Assembly (NCBI RefSeq): GCF_026210795.1
Contig: NC_089451.1
Location: 2,898,001 to 2,962,000 of the forward strand
Length of the DNA: 64,000 nucleotides
Source of the DNA: Rhizophagus irregularis
Lineage: Eukaryota > Glomeromycota > Glomeromycetes > Glomerales > Glomeraceae
Direction: 5' to 3'
Shown here: piece after piece, positions 22,597 through 33,684 of the stretch
Numbering within the stretch: position 1 is the first letter of the stretch
How the letters are laid out: every line of letters starts with the position of its first letter
Position numbers and translations under genes: made by a program
Notes under the pieces: model-generated
The model's input: the letters and a program-made list of their open reading frames with translations, nothing else
What the model was told of the DNA's origin: nothing
The model's database searches: none

Positions 22597-24271
22597 TACT
22601 TAGCTTATAATCTTAAATTATAAATATGAAAAATAATTGAATAATCAAATTAATCAAATAATAAAGAATTATTAATTATTATTAAACTCATTTTTTGGAA
22701 TATGTAACAAAAGAATTTGAGTGATATTTAAAGGTATGTATGAAAATATGCAAAACTTTTTATAATACTATTAATATTAATATATTATAATAATAATTAT
22801 TGTCCAAGTAGAGATTTTATTATTAAAAATTCGTGCAGAAAGTAATTTATACTAGTAAACAATTAAGCAAATTAATTTCAGAAATAATTCTTCATATTGA
22901 AGATGAAATTCAAACTAATGGAGTCAATAGTAAGTGTATGCAATAATTACATTGTTAAGTTTTTTTTTTATTTACAAAAAAAAACAGGAAAGCATATCAA
23001 AATTAGTGACGAAATTAACTTAGAATTCCAAGAAAAGTAAATCTCATTTAGTGAAATTGATGATTAATTATTTAATCATTTATTTTTTTTAGATTGCTGT
23101 TTCTTTGTTTATTTATTAATTAATTTATATTTATTAATATATTGAATTTAACTAAATAACATATGGTAAATTTTATTTATCACTTTCCTGTAAAAATTCT
23201 TATCCGTAATTTCTTTAAAAACTTCACGAATATGATACATTTGCAGAAATAACATGGAATAAAAAATATGGAATAAATTTTTATAGGGCTTACGATTTAT
23301 TTGCTCTTATTCATTTTAGAAAAGAAGTAACTAGAAATTCAAGTTCTTCTCTTATTACTTACGTGCCGTAGATTTTTCGAATATTTATCATTGATGAGAT
23401 TTGCATTATATGCTCATTCTCTCATAATAGAATTATCTTTTTCAGAATATTCTGCAAGAACAGTAAGAACCAATAAAAACATTTTCAAAGAAATTAATAC
23501 TCCAGCAGCGGTTGAATAAAATATATAAAATATATTATTTGAAATACAGTATCAATAATTTAATTAATACCTTTCCAATTTCTCTAAGACAATCAGTAAT
23601 AGCCTTTTTATAATCAACTGGAAGTTTTGGTCTTAAATCTTTACACAAGTCACTCAAAAATAAAAATAATTCAACAGGTTTATTTCTTTCATTATTTTGA
23701 TTATTTGGTTTTTTAGCTAAAGCTGGAGCACCCAAAGTAGCCAGTTATTATATTCATCATCTTACCGAAGAATTGTTATTGATCTTTAACTAATTCTTTA
23801 CATATTTATCATGCAAACAAACATATTATTACATCTGAAGTTATTAAATATAAAAATTGACAAACTTTAATGTAATATTAAGTAAATTAATAAATTTTAT
23901 TAATAATCATGCTTAAAGTAGATGTTTCTGAACCAACATCAATTCAAAGTTCAAGATAAATTAAATAAAGCGCAAGATGAAAATCTTAAATTAATTTATA
24001 TCATACTCTGAAAGAATTTAATTGTTAATCAGTAATTAAAAGATATAGAAATTTAAATTTATAATATATATAAGAAATTAAAAATATATTATCCATATTA
24101 GGTGGAATTATTTGTGTTTAAAAAAAATCAGAAACTACGTTATAGATAAAAATCTTTCTCTTATAATTCATAATACATGAATACTATATAATTACTATTT
24201 CAAATTTTCAGTTGTTATACCGCAAATAAAATTTGTAGTCATAAATAATTTCAATATGCAATTGAAATTAT
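22597..24271. other. Mostly non-coding, with fragments of decayed genes
   Basis: The stretch contains a kinase-tail-like fragment near 22840-22930. On the minus strand it has a possible exon, about 23760-23574, with the peptide RPKLPVDYKKAITDCLREI ending at a GTATTA donor. I recognise no family for that exon and cannot place a start. The rest is AT-rich without structure. Confidence 0.4.
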
Positions 24272-25759
24272 TTACACGTTTATATCTTTAATAACTTTTT
24301 CAATTTTATATTTATCGAACAGTTTCATATATGAATTATCTTTTCGATAAAAATAAGCACTATCAAAATATAAGGAAACTGCAGGTCGTCCTTTCCATTT
24401 TTCAAGGAATGTTTCTAAAGTTTTTAAAGAAAACTCAATGTTATAAGGAATTCTAATTTCTCTTAGATTTGTTGATGCTTCCCTAATTAACACATTTGAC
24501 AAGTAATCTCCAAATTCTAACTCTCTCCCTGATTCATAATATGTTTCTTTAAAATTTAATGATTGTAATTTTTGACATTTTTTAAGTAATTTTTCAAATT
24601 CAATAAAGTGATTCTCCAATAATGGAAATACAGGAATTGTTAAATATTCAATTAAAAGACAATTTTCACAAATTGTACGAATAAATTCAAGAGAGTAATT
24701 ATAAAAATTAACATCATTCCAGTGAAAATCGTTAATCCTTAATTCTCTAAGACATAAGCTATTTTTAATCATACAATTGACTTGATAAATATCTGTAAAA
24801 CCTATCTCTAGGATCTCAAGGTTACGATAAGCCACCATTTCCAACTTTTTATTGAAAACATCATTATTTAAAAATATAGGAGAATTAATTTCTAATATTT
24901 TTAAATTATGAAGTTCTAGGAGTGCATAGTGTAGAAATGTATAATTACATTCATTGTAAATATCGTAATAATCAAAATAATCGTCATATTCATAACGAAG
25001 GTTTATATCAAAATGATTAAGAGTATTTGCATGTTTTTTTAATACGTTAAAAATTCCTGTATATGGGTCTTCTAATACTTCCCAATAACAAATGCCATCA
25101 TCTTCTACTTCAAACTCATCTACCCATTTAAAATATTTTAAATTTTTTTGAAATTCGATTAACTTAATAGTTCCCTGATTAGCTTTTAAGTTTTTGTTAA
25201 TAATGATAATTCTTTGTATTTGTTGACAAATATGCGCTAATCTGTAAAAGTACCTGGAATCAATCAATGTGTCACATGTTAATTCACAAAGTGATTCAAG
25301 ACGAACCTTTGCTTCTGGATGATATACTATCTCATAGGTACCACATATATTTAAGTACTTTATTTCTGGACATTTCTTTACCAATAAACTGTAAATTTCC
25401 TCTTGTAAATAAAATCGATTATATTCTAATGATGATCCAATGGAAATTATATCATCTATAACTTTTATATTGATATTCCTACAGAAAGACAAATAATCAA
25501 ATGCAAGTGATTGACCTAAAATTAGAATCCCTCTCTTTGTTAATAATTCTTTAATATCATCTGACAAATAAGAAGTAATAATGGAGTATAAAGAAATTTT
25601 TTTATAATTAATAGAATAGCACCAAGGATTCCTCCATAAGGTTGGAATAACGGTTTCACACCATATTCTATTAACCATTAGGCATGAAAAGAGGAATTTT
25701 GAATTATTTTGTAATTCCTCAAATATCAAGAAAAGAATATGTTTATTAAGTTTGGACAT
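24272..25759 (-). CDS. F-box protein, 495 residues
   Basis: Likely a substrate-recognition subunit of an SCF ubiquitin ligase. I prefer the ATG at 25759 over an earlier in-frame ATG at 25849, because the extra 30 residues are a run of Phe, Ile and Leu from AT-rich leader, and MSKLNKHILFLIFEEL is the usual F-box start. The F-box covers about residues 3-45 (CLMVNRIWCETVIPTLWRNPW). The remainder is a degenerate leucine-rich region with motifs such as LRELRIND, LEILEIGF and LQSLNFKE. It is a single exon with no break and ends ...KVIKDINV. It belongs to the same family as the gene at 36.4-37.9 kb. Confidence 0.88.
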   Translation of the reverse strand: MSKLNKHILFLIFEELQNNSKFLFSCLMVNRIWCETVIPTLWRNPWCYSINYKKISLYSIITSYLSDDIKELLTKRGILILGQSLAFDYLSFCRNINIKVIDDIISIGSSLEYNRFYLQEEIYSLLVKKCPEIKYLNICGTYEIVYHPEAKVRLESLCELTCDTLIDSRYFYRLAHICQQIQRIIIINKNLKANQGTIKLIEFQKNLKYFKWVDEFEVEDDGICYWEVLEDPYTGIFNVLKKHANTLNHFDINLRYEYDDYFDYYDIYNECNYTFLHYALLELHNLKILEINSPIFLNNDVFNKKLEMVAYRNLEILEIGFTDIYQVNCMIKNSLCLRELRINDFHWNDVNFYNYSLEFIRTICENCLLIEYLTIPVFPLLENHFIEFEKLLKKCQKLQSLNFKETYYESGRELEFGDYLSNVLIREASTNLREIRIPYNIEFSLKTLETFLEKWKGRPAVSLYFDSAYFYRKDNSYMKLFDKYKIEKVIKDINV

Positions 25760-26040
25760 TTTTTTTTTTTGAATAAATAAAATGAAATAAAATAAAAATA
25801 GTAAATAAATAATGAAGTACGTTTTATATAAACTCCGATGTATGACCATAAACCATATGGTAGTAAATGTAGGGTCAGAAAAACAGTTACACAGTTTAAA
25901 ATTGGAAGTTTAAATAATGTAGATCAATCAGCTGATCTGCCTATAATTGGAAGTAAAAGTGAAGATCAATGAAATCCAATAACTGTGTAACATTTTGTTT
26001 ATGAATAATTTTTGATTTAAAATTTTATCGCAAAAGGTAT
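25760..26040. promoter_or_regulatory. F-box gene upstream region
   Basis: This gene-free stretch holds an A/T-rich leader and two copies of a GATCAATCAGCTGATC/GAAGATCAATG-type phrase. No defined promoter element can be assigned. Confidence 0.25.
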
Positions 26041-26520
26041 TTTAAAAAAAATTTTTGCAAACTTATTTATTCAAAATAATCTTATCTAATTTGCAAATAA
26101 TAAAATTTAAGTCACACATTTACATTTTAAAGAAAAAATCACTGTATTTTTAATGAAGTGATACAAATAAAAGAAACAATCATAGCAATAAATAAAAAGA
26201 TAAGTAAATTACAATGATCAAGAAGAAAAGGTGCTAATAAAAAAATAAAATAACAATGGAGTAATGGAAAGTAATAGAAGATGAAAGAGAGTAAAAAAGA
26301 GTAGTGAGAAATGATAGGAAACAAAAAGGAGAAATATGGAATGATGGTAGATGAAGAGGAGTAATGGGAGTTAAAGAGGAGTGATGGGAAGATGAAGATG
26401 AGTGATGGAAGACGAAAAGGAGTGATGGAAAGATGAAGATGAAGAGGTGTGACAGGAGACGAAAAGGACAAAAAGAAATGATGGGAAGTCTTTAATAGCT
26501 GCTTCTTCGTACACACCACT
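26041..26520 (-). repeat. Truncated minus-strand copy of the CT-rich minisatellite repeat found at 30.3-31.6 kb
   Basis: On the minus strand this reads as the same Ser/Pro-like pyrimidine-rich units (CATCACTCCTTTTCGTC type). The same downstream flank follows (ATCACTTCATTAAAAATA, then GTTTGCAAAAA). The copy is shorter and in opposite orientation to the one at 30.9-31.5 kb. The long frame through it, 26139-26519, is a by-product of low complexity. Confidence 0.7.
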
Positions 26521-27205
26521 AAAAATAAATAAATAATAAAGAAAATAAAAACTTAATATTCAAATCATCATGTAATCATTTATATTATTATTGCCATTTA
26601 TATTTAGTATCTAGCTCATCGGATATTCATTAATCAATATAGTATCATACTAATAGAGCTCCAGACTCTCATCGGCCTCCAGAGCTGTCCCTAAATAATA
26701 ATTAATAATTATACTAATTTATTAAACAGTTTAGTTTAAATTCGGTCAATGGCTTCAATCTTATATATCAAGTTTAATCAAAACTTTTCCAAAATATAGT
26801 AGCTTAACTTGCTTTAAGTTGAACACGAACAGTTTTTGGTTTATATACTACTAGTAGAATTAGATCTTTGATCATTAAAATCATGATAAAAAGAAAGCAA
26901 AACAAGTAAATCTGAAGTTTTCTATAAATGTATCATTATTTTTAAGTACAATCACTAAATTCTAAATTTTATAATTTAATTTTATATTACAATTGTTTGA
27001 TAATACACCAATTTATATTATAGCAAAACAACATTTTTAATTAATGAAAAAAGCTATAACAAATTTACAACTGGTGCATTTTGAATACTAAATTATTATT
27101 ATAAATTATTTATTACCAAGTGCCAAGAAATTATGTAAGCATATCATTCATCAGTTTATATACAGTACATAATAATCATATTCATACTGAATATTTAAAT
27201 TTTCT
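26521..27205. other. 3' flank of the TLDc gene, paralogous to 30.24-30.30 and 35.24-35.43 kb
   Basis: The reverse complement of 26930-27140 matches plus-strand sequence at 30249-30298 (CTTGGCACTTGG...AATTTATAATA). After a large interruption it matches again at 35240-35430 (ATTTAGT...AAAATGTACCA, TATCAAACAATTG, ATAAAATTTAGAATTTAGT). This establishes an inverted duplication of the TLDc locus. No gene is seen in the rest. Confidence 0.65.
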
Positions 27206-28668
27206 CTATTTTATAATTACTTGAAATACTTCATAATAATCTACTGAAAAATTAGAAGTTGGGATACCTATATTAGGATAAAAATTACCACCATAAGTAT
27301 TCCATATATTATAGCCTTTACAATAAAAATAACCCATATGTGGACCTTGACTATTATCACAATAAATAGCATAATTTGGTTTTTTAACATAACCTAATTT
27401 TGCAGTAGAAATATTTTTTCCATCTGTGAAACTAAACATAAAACTATCTGTAGTAGGTTTCCATTCATCATTTCCATTCCAATCAAGTGGATTATAACCT
27501 CCAATTAATTGTGTTGGACCTTGAATTTTTGCTACCCAAATAGTGGCTCCTTTATTATCACAATTTTGATGAAATGATTCAGCGCTAAATCCAACCCGAT
27601 TTGAATGATATAATAATTTAAATTCATAAGGAATTTCATTTTTGTTATAGGAGGAATCTTTTCTATCAATCCATGAAGCAAATAAAGGAATGTGATTTGA
27701 TTGAATTAAAGTTGGATTAAGTTTTAGCTTTCTTGAAGGTGCTGTGTTAGTTTTAGGTTTAATATTAGGAACAATATAAAATTCCAAAAGATTATGAATC
27801 AAATCTTTTGGTAAGATTTCTTTGTAAATATAAACTTTGTAAAAGAAATCTGTAGGTTAAATATCATAAAATCTAATTAATGGAATAAACATATGTAATG
27901 ACCTCTCAATCTTTATAATGTCATCTGTACTCCATTTAGTTTGATCACTTTCCATATTTTGTTGACACAAGCACCATGTCAATAAACTTTCCCAAACTTC
28001 GATTTCGTTCATATTTAAATCATCTCTTGTTAATAATAATTCTAATAAAGGAGTTTTAAATTAATAAATTTATAAGAATCAAATAAAATTTTAGGTTCTT
28101 TACAAATTTTTTCAAGACAAAAATTCCATAAATCTGTAAATGTCTCATGCTGATAAACAGTTTCAAGAATGTCAGTTGAGTTTTGATATAAAAACTCAGT
28201 TTGATATTCAATTAAATATTCTTGAATATGAGAAACTAATTGTTGGATATTGAGTTCATCTACAGCTATCAACAATTTCAATACATCTGATCCTTGCAAA
28301 TTTTTTAATTCAATGTTTCCACAATAAATAAACCTTAAAATATAATCCAATAATTATTAATTTGATATTTTTAGACAATTATTAAAACTTTATAACATAG
28401 TACGTTGTTACCTGATAATAGTATTAAATAAATAAGGCGAAATATTTGGTTTCCTTAAAATAAATTTTCCATCCTTTTTTTCAGCCCATTTATTAGAAAA
28501 TGCTGCACGAAAATATATAGACCTAATGCATAAAATATTTGAATGAGCATGGATTTCTTTAACATTCGGTTCTTCTCCAGCATACATAACAACGTCATAA
28601 CCTATTTCAGTTTCAAAAAGTTTTTCATAATCATTAGATACTAACTCTACCAAAAATTTTGAAAACAT
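27206..28668 (-). pseudogene. BTB-BACK-TLDc gene, recently damaged
   Basis: The start MFSKFLVELVSNDYEKLF (ATG 28668) is preferred over an ATG at 28704. The BTB domain fills exon 1 (28668-28412; DVVMYAGEEPNVKEIHAHS). An intron lies at 28411-28334 (GTAACA...TTTTAAG). Exon 2 resumes in phase with RFIYCGNIELKNLQG and continues through BACK (ILETVYQHETFTDLWNFCLE). A one-base loss in an A-run near 28058 shifts the frame; TPLLELLLTRDDLNMNEIEV continues in the other frame. That frame has an in-frame TAA near 27858, then stays open through a complete TLDc domain (27802-27206; GATIWVAKIQGPTQLIGGYN, VDYYEVFQVIIK). Two lesions only, so it is either a young pseudogene or contains assembly errors. Confidence 0.82.
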
Positions 28669-28704
28669 TGTAAAAACTTGTAAAGAGAAGAGAGTGTTTG
28701 TCAT

Positions 28705-29260
28705 ACGATTGGAAGTGAAAATTAACCTTAGATGTAATTTTATGTTGAAGTTGTCAACATGTTGTCATGATTGTCATGTTGACTTCATTGACTGCGGTAA
28801 AAATGACATACACGGGATTTTCATATCAGGTGAATTCGCAGATCAATTTATTAATGTTAAAAATAAAGAAAATAATTTAACCCATCTAATATAATGATAA
28901 TTTACCTAACTTAAGTTATGCCATACTGTTAGTTGTATAAATAGTTATGGCCAAATAGATTTTATTTTTCCTGTTTTAGTAGAAAAATTTTGTCCTAAAT
29001 ACATTGTGTAGTTTCTTCTTGCAGAGATATTCTTAAAGATGATTCCGAAAAAAAATATTTTTTCATACTGTTGATCATTTTAGTTTGATTTCTAACGAAA
29101 AAAGATCTCAGACAATTATATCTTTTAATAAAAAAAATCTTAGACAATTATTTATTATTAAAACTACATTAACTTCGCAAAAAACTTTGCCAAATTTAAC
29201 AAAATAAAATAGTCTATTCTATAGTACTCTTTTAATTGTTCAATTATTATTGTCATATAT
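28705..29260. other. Spacer between the two inverted TLDc loci
   Basis: I see no gene. The stretch separates the start of the minus-strand BTB gene from the surviving exon of the plus-strand paralog. Confidence 0.35.
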
Positions 29261-30190
29261 GTTTAGTATCAAGGTCCACAAAGGGTGGTAACGTACTACT
29301 GTAAAGTCGATTATGAATGGACAAATTATAGTAATTCTACTGATTATCCTGATATAGTTATTCCAACTAGTGCTCCTACCGGGTCAAGTAGGGTCGGGTT
29401 TTGAGGAAATATTCGACCCGATCTGAATAAAAAAATATAAGACTCGTATTTATTCAGGTCTCATATTTTTGTAACCCGACCCTTGACTCGACCGAGTATA
29501 ATTTAACTCGTGTAACCTGGGTTAGACCCGAACATTTAAGTAAAATGGGTACTAACTTATATTATGTGAGATTTTCTTCTAATAATAACAAAATTAATTT
29601 CCTTTTATTTGAAAAAAAGGCAACTTAGTGATTAACCACTAGTAGCCACCTGAAATTTGTATCATGAATGGTTATACAAAACATGTAACACTAGCTCTTA
29701 TTTTTCTCCTAGACTAAATTATCTAAAATAAAATTAAAAATACGAATTTTGAACCTGGTTTAATATAATAAAAGTTAAAGAATTAGGCAAAATAATTAGC
29801 AGATATTCAAATCAAAAATAAATTGGAATTCTAAAGCTATCAGAAAAATATTATTCTCAAAAGCCAAAGGTTAATTTTTTTATTTTTCTGATTAAGCTAT
29901 GTTAATATTTGTTAAAACTAATTCTTGGCTTAATTTTGGCCAAAATTATAATTTTGCCAGAATTAAAAACATCCGGGTTGATCCAGGTCAAATCCGGGTC
30001 AAACCCGGGTCAAGGAAATTTATGATCCGACCTGGCGGGTCAGGTCATGCGGGTCATGCGGGTCATGGGTCATTAAAAATCGTTAGTACTGACCCGATTT
30101 AAAAGTCGAGTCGGGTCAAATTAACCCGGGTTGACTCGTATCATTCGGAGGACTAATTCCAACCGTAGATTACTATTAAGTATTTCAAAT
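29261..30190 (+). pseudogene. Last exon of a TLDc paralog, split by a hAT-like insertion
   Basis: Before the insertion the plus strand reads QGPQRVVTYYCKVDYEW and then YPDIVIPT. These match the intact paralog at 27.2-27.4 kb (QGPHMGYFYCKGYNIW and YPNIGIPT). After the insertion VDYY, a stop and VFQII match VDYYEVFQVI. Only the C-terminal end of the gene survives. Its 3' flank continues the paralogy. Confidence 0.7.
29368..30155. mobile_element. hAT-like non-autonomous element, 788 bp, with 8-bp target-site duplication
   Basis: The element is flanked by identical ATTCCAAC at 29360-29367 and 30156-30163. The ends are short inverted repeats, TAGTGCTCC on the left and GGAGGACTA on the right (reverse complement TAGTCCTCC, one mismatch). 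An 8-bp duplication is the hAT signature. Both subterminal regions are packed with GGGTC/GACCC motifs (about 29378-29530 and 29970-30130), which is how hAT transposases commonly recognise their ends. There is no transposase inside; the 67-codon frame at 29899-30102 is not convincing. It sits in the last exon of a TLDc paralog. Confidence 0.82.
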
Positions 30191-30298
30191 AATTAAAAAA
30201 ATAGAAATAAAATACAAACATACAATATTGCTTATTATATAAATAAGCGAATTACTTGGCACTTGGCAATTATGCTAATGAATTAATTTATAATAAAA

Positions 30299-31758
30299 AC
30301 TAGGTGTAACCCGTCGCGCTGCGCCGGGGATAGTATTTTGATAATAAATATTTACAATATGGTAAGGTTAGACTAATAAATTTATACAATTTATATAATT
30401 TACATATTTAATTCTATTTCATCATTTTTAGGTCCTTTAGTTCTTCCAGTAAGGTTCAGTCGTTTTTCATTTTACATTTCGCTTCTTACTCATTTTTTTA
30501 TTTTTTATTTTGTTTTTGTTTCATATTTCGTTTTTCACTAATTTATTTATTTTTTTTTCAGATATTTTAGTTCTTTCAGTTCTACAATTAATAAAGGTAT
30601 TTTTTTTATTTTTTTTATTTTTTTTTATTTCGTTTTTATCTTATATTTCATTTCTTACTAACTTCATTTTTTGTTTACTTTATGGTTTATTTTTTACTTT
30701 GTTTCCTCATGATCACTTTTTTATTTTTGTCTCTCATCATTTTTCACTTTATACTACTTCTCATTATTTGTCTCCCCTTATTTTCTATTACATCTTCATT
30801 TTCCATTATTTCATTTTCTCTCCTATTTACTTCCCATCATTTCTTTTGTCTTTCAATCACTTCTTTTCATTTCCATTACTTCTTTTCGTCTCCCATTACT
30901 TCTTTTGTCTTCTATCACTCCTTTTCGTCTCCCATCACTCCTTTTCGTCTCCCATCACTCTTTTTCGTCCCTCATCACTCCATTTTGTCTCTAATCACTC
31001 CTTTTTGTCTCCCATCACTCCTCTTCGTCATCCATCACTCCTTTCCATCACCCATCACTCCTCTTCGTCTCCCATCACTCCTTTTCGTCTTCCATCACTT
31101 CTTTTCGTCACCCATCACTTCTTTTCGTCACCCATCACTCCTCTTCGTCTCCTATCACTCTTTTTCACTTCTCTTCATCTACAATCACTCCTTTTAGTCT
31201 CCCATAACCCCTCTTCATCTTCCCATTACTCCTTTTCGTCTCCCATCACTCTTTTTCATCATCCATCATGTCCTATTTTCCTTTTTGTTTCCTATCACTT
31301 CTCATTACTCTTTTTTACTCCCTTTCTTCTTCTATTACTTTCCATTACTCCATTGTTATTTCATTTTTTTTATTAGCATCTTTCTCCTTGATCATTGTCA
31401 TTTACTTATCTTTTTTATTTATTGTTACTGTTTTTTTTATTGTATCACTTCATTAAAAATAAATACAGTGATTTTTTTCTTTAAAATCGAAAATGTGGGA
31501 CTTAATTTTAAAAAATTTCATTTAATAAGATTATTTTGAATAAATATGTTTGCAAAAAAAATTTATCTTCACAATAAAATTTTGTTTAACCGATCAAAAA
31601 ATTAGCTAAGTTAAAAAAATCTATACGTTTGCCGATCAAATAAATTGCCTTAACTTTTAAGTTTAAATCAGGCACTGAATCATGCTACACAATTCAAGAT
31701 TATTTATACAGACTTAATCTAAACGTTAGAAGATCGACATGTATTTTTTTATTATATT
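30299..31758 (+). mobile_element. Inserted repeat element beginning ACTAGG, containing a CT-rich minisatellite
   Basis: The insertion boundary is defined by paralogy: the TLDc 3' flank stops at about 30298 and resumes at about 35241. The element begins ACTAGGTGTAACCCGTCGC, a short GC-rich start. It holds the minisatellite and ends in CACAATTCAAGATTATTT...AATCTAAACGTTAG and a T-rich tail at 31750. The next element has the same start and end style, so this is a repeat family. No coding capacity. Superfamily is unknown; a Helitron or SINE-like origin cannot be decided. Confidence 0.5.
30880..31262 (+). repeat. Minisatellite, 20-bp unit CTTTTCGTCTCCCATCACTC, about 17 copies
   Basis: Units are mostly 20 bp with point variation in the CGTC and CCC parts; one or two are longer. 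Because 20 is not a multiple of three, all three frames stay open over long distances and give artificial Ser/Phe/Pro-rich proteins. The related minus-strand copy is at 26.27-26.48 kb. Confidence 0.9.
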
Positions 31759-32350
31759 ACTAGCAGTAGTCGCATCGGGTATGCAGGTATGTATATTGTA
31801 ATTATATTTGATCGTCATTTTTGATCACACGTTTATCAAATTTCGATCTTTTCTAAGAAAGTGATTAAATTAATTTTGATGGAAAAAAAGGTTACAGTAT
31901 GTGATATATATCAGTTATAACTTTAAGTGTAAAACGTAAAATTTAAATTTAAATAATTTCTGGAAGTCTTGGCAAATAATATATAATTTGACACAATTAA
32001 AATTTTTAATTTATAATGTGGATGGTATAATTCCGGCCAGAATTATACAAATTTACCTTTTCCTGCACATCAGTAATTAGAATGAATTTGCCGATCAAGT
32101 GGTCTTATAAACTATTAAGAATAGATCAGGCGCAAACACATTAGGCCAGTTCATAATTGTTCGATCGGCATTTTTGATCGGGTTACACTAAAATTGTGAC
32201 AAATAAAATTCACCTCGAGAACGATCAACTAGCCGATTTTTTGACCCACCAAAAACGTAGATCGCTATGATCGAGTTGATAAAATAAGGGTAAAGTACGC
32301 GTAAAAACGTATACTAGACGCGTTTTTTCTTTCTTATTTCCTCTCTACCA

Positions 32351-33442
32351 ATGGAATTTCCGAAAGATCCTTTAAACAACCCTCAAGTAAATATTTCATA
32401 TAAAAATAACAAGTTACTAAGGCCTATTAAGCCTAGAAATTTATACCCTTCGCCTTCTACTGGGATTTGTGAACAAAGTAATGTGGATTTATACCAAAAT
32501 CCCTTACTAACAAGACAAAGTTATGTTGCTCCTAGTTTTTATATACAAAATGGAAGCAGTTTTGGCCAAAGCTTTTCTGGGCCTAACTATTTTGAGAGAG
32601 AATCTGCAGAGTTACAAAGATATCAAAAAGAAAATGTTGTTGATGATAAAGTTTCTGATGTAGAAATTAATTATCAACAAGAAAAAGAAAAGATTAATGA
32701 CGAAAAAGAATTAACAGTGAGTAAAAGTACTTTATTAATTTTTTAGTTGTAATTTATTTTATTTTAATTAAAATTAATTTAGGATGTTAACTACAAAAAG
32801 AAATCTAATAATAAGCGTAAATCTGGTAATGAGGGCGAGTCTAATAACAATTGGCAAGTCTATGAAGTTGATATTTTACTTCAATACATTGCAGATAATT
32901 TTGATGAGTATACAAAAGGTAATAAAACTAAATTGTTTAATGAAATGTCCGTAAAGGTACTAAAAAATAAAGAGCCTAATGCTATTAAAAGCAAGTTAGC
33001 AAGGATGATCAAATACTATGGTGAGGTTAAAGCTCATAACGAAAAATCTGGTGTAGAGAGAAAAGACTGGGATTGGTATGAGAAAATGGATGCTATTTTT
33101 GGTACTCGCGAAAATATAGCACCTTCTTTTATAGTAAATAGATCTACTGATATTGATGGCGAAGAATCTTCAGGTATGGAACCTAAAACACCTAAAAGAT
33201 CAAAAAAAAATAATGTAGATACTATTGCTATGGCTATTTCTACAATGAGTGAAACTAGAGAAAGAGTATGGGAAAAGAAGCTTGAGTTAGAAAAAGAAAG
33301 GATTGAAAAAAATCATACTATTGAAATGGGTAAATTAGAAGTAGAAAAACAGAAATGGGAATTTGAAAGAGAGAAAATGAAAATGGAGCATGAATTAAAA
33401 TTGAAAGAGATGGAATTTAAACAATCAAACAATACGAACTAA
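32351..33442 (+). CDS. Harbinger accessory protein with Myb/SANT-like domain, two exons, 341 residues
   Basis: In Harbinger elements this protein binds the terminal repeats and brings the nuclease into the nucleus. Exon 1 is 32351-32716 (122 codons, Asn/Pro/Ser-rich). The intron is 32717-32782 (GTGAGT...AATTTAG), phase 0. Exon 2 is 32783-33442 (219 codons plus stop). The DNA-binding part is at about residues 145-235, with NNNWQVYEVDILLQYIADNF, AIKSKLARMIKYYGEV and a C-terminal DWYEKMDAIFG. A Glu/Lys-rich coiled coil follows (about 275-335; ERVWEKKLELEKERIEKN). A Lys/Arg cluster, PKTPKRSKKNN, may be the nuclear signal. Without the intron, exon 1 would stop 44 nt after the splice donor. Confidence 0.85.
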
Positions 33443-33684
33443 TGAAATAATATTCTCTTATAGGATAATCTTAGTATATTTTTTTTTCTAATAGCTTTAA
33501 TATAATTTTCTTTTTTGTAAATAGTGATAAGTTTATGTAATAATTTTACAATAATAAAGGTTTTATTTTGTAGTGTTCAATATTTGTATATACTGTTTGC
33601 ACAATATTCATAATAACATTTACAGATGACATTCATATAACGTTAATATTATGATAAATTTATTTAGGAATTAAATGAATTTTA

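Noticed and set aside
26139-26519. 126-codon minus-strand frame
   Set aside because: It is the inverted, shorter copy of the same minisatellite.
29899-30102. 67-codon frame inside the hAT-like element
   Set aside because: It is short, translated from GGGTC repeats, with no transposase similarity.
30510-31376. Long open frames of 288 and 171 codons on the plus strand
   Set aside because: They run through a 20-bp CT-rich minisatellite whose period leaves every frame open; the Phe/Ser/Pro composition is a by-product.
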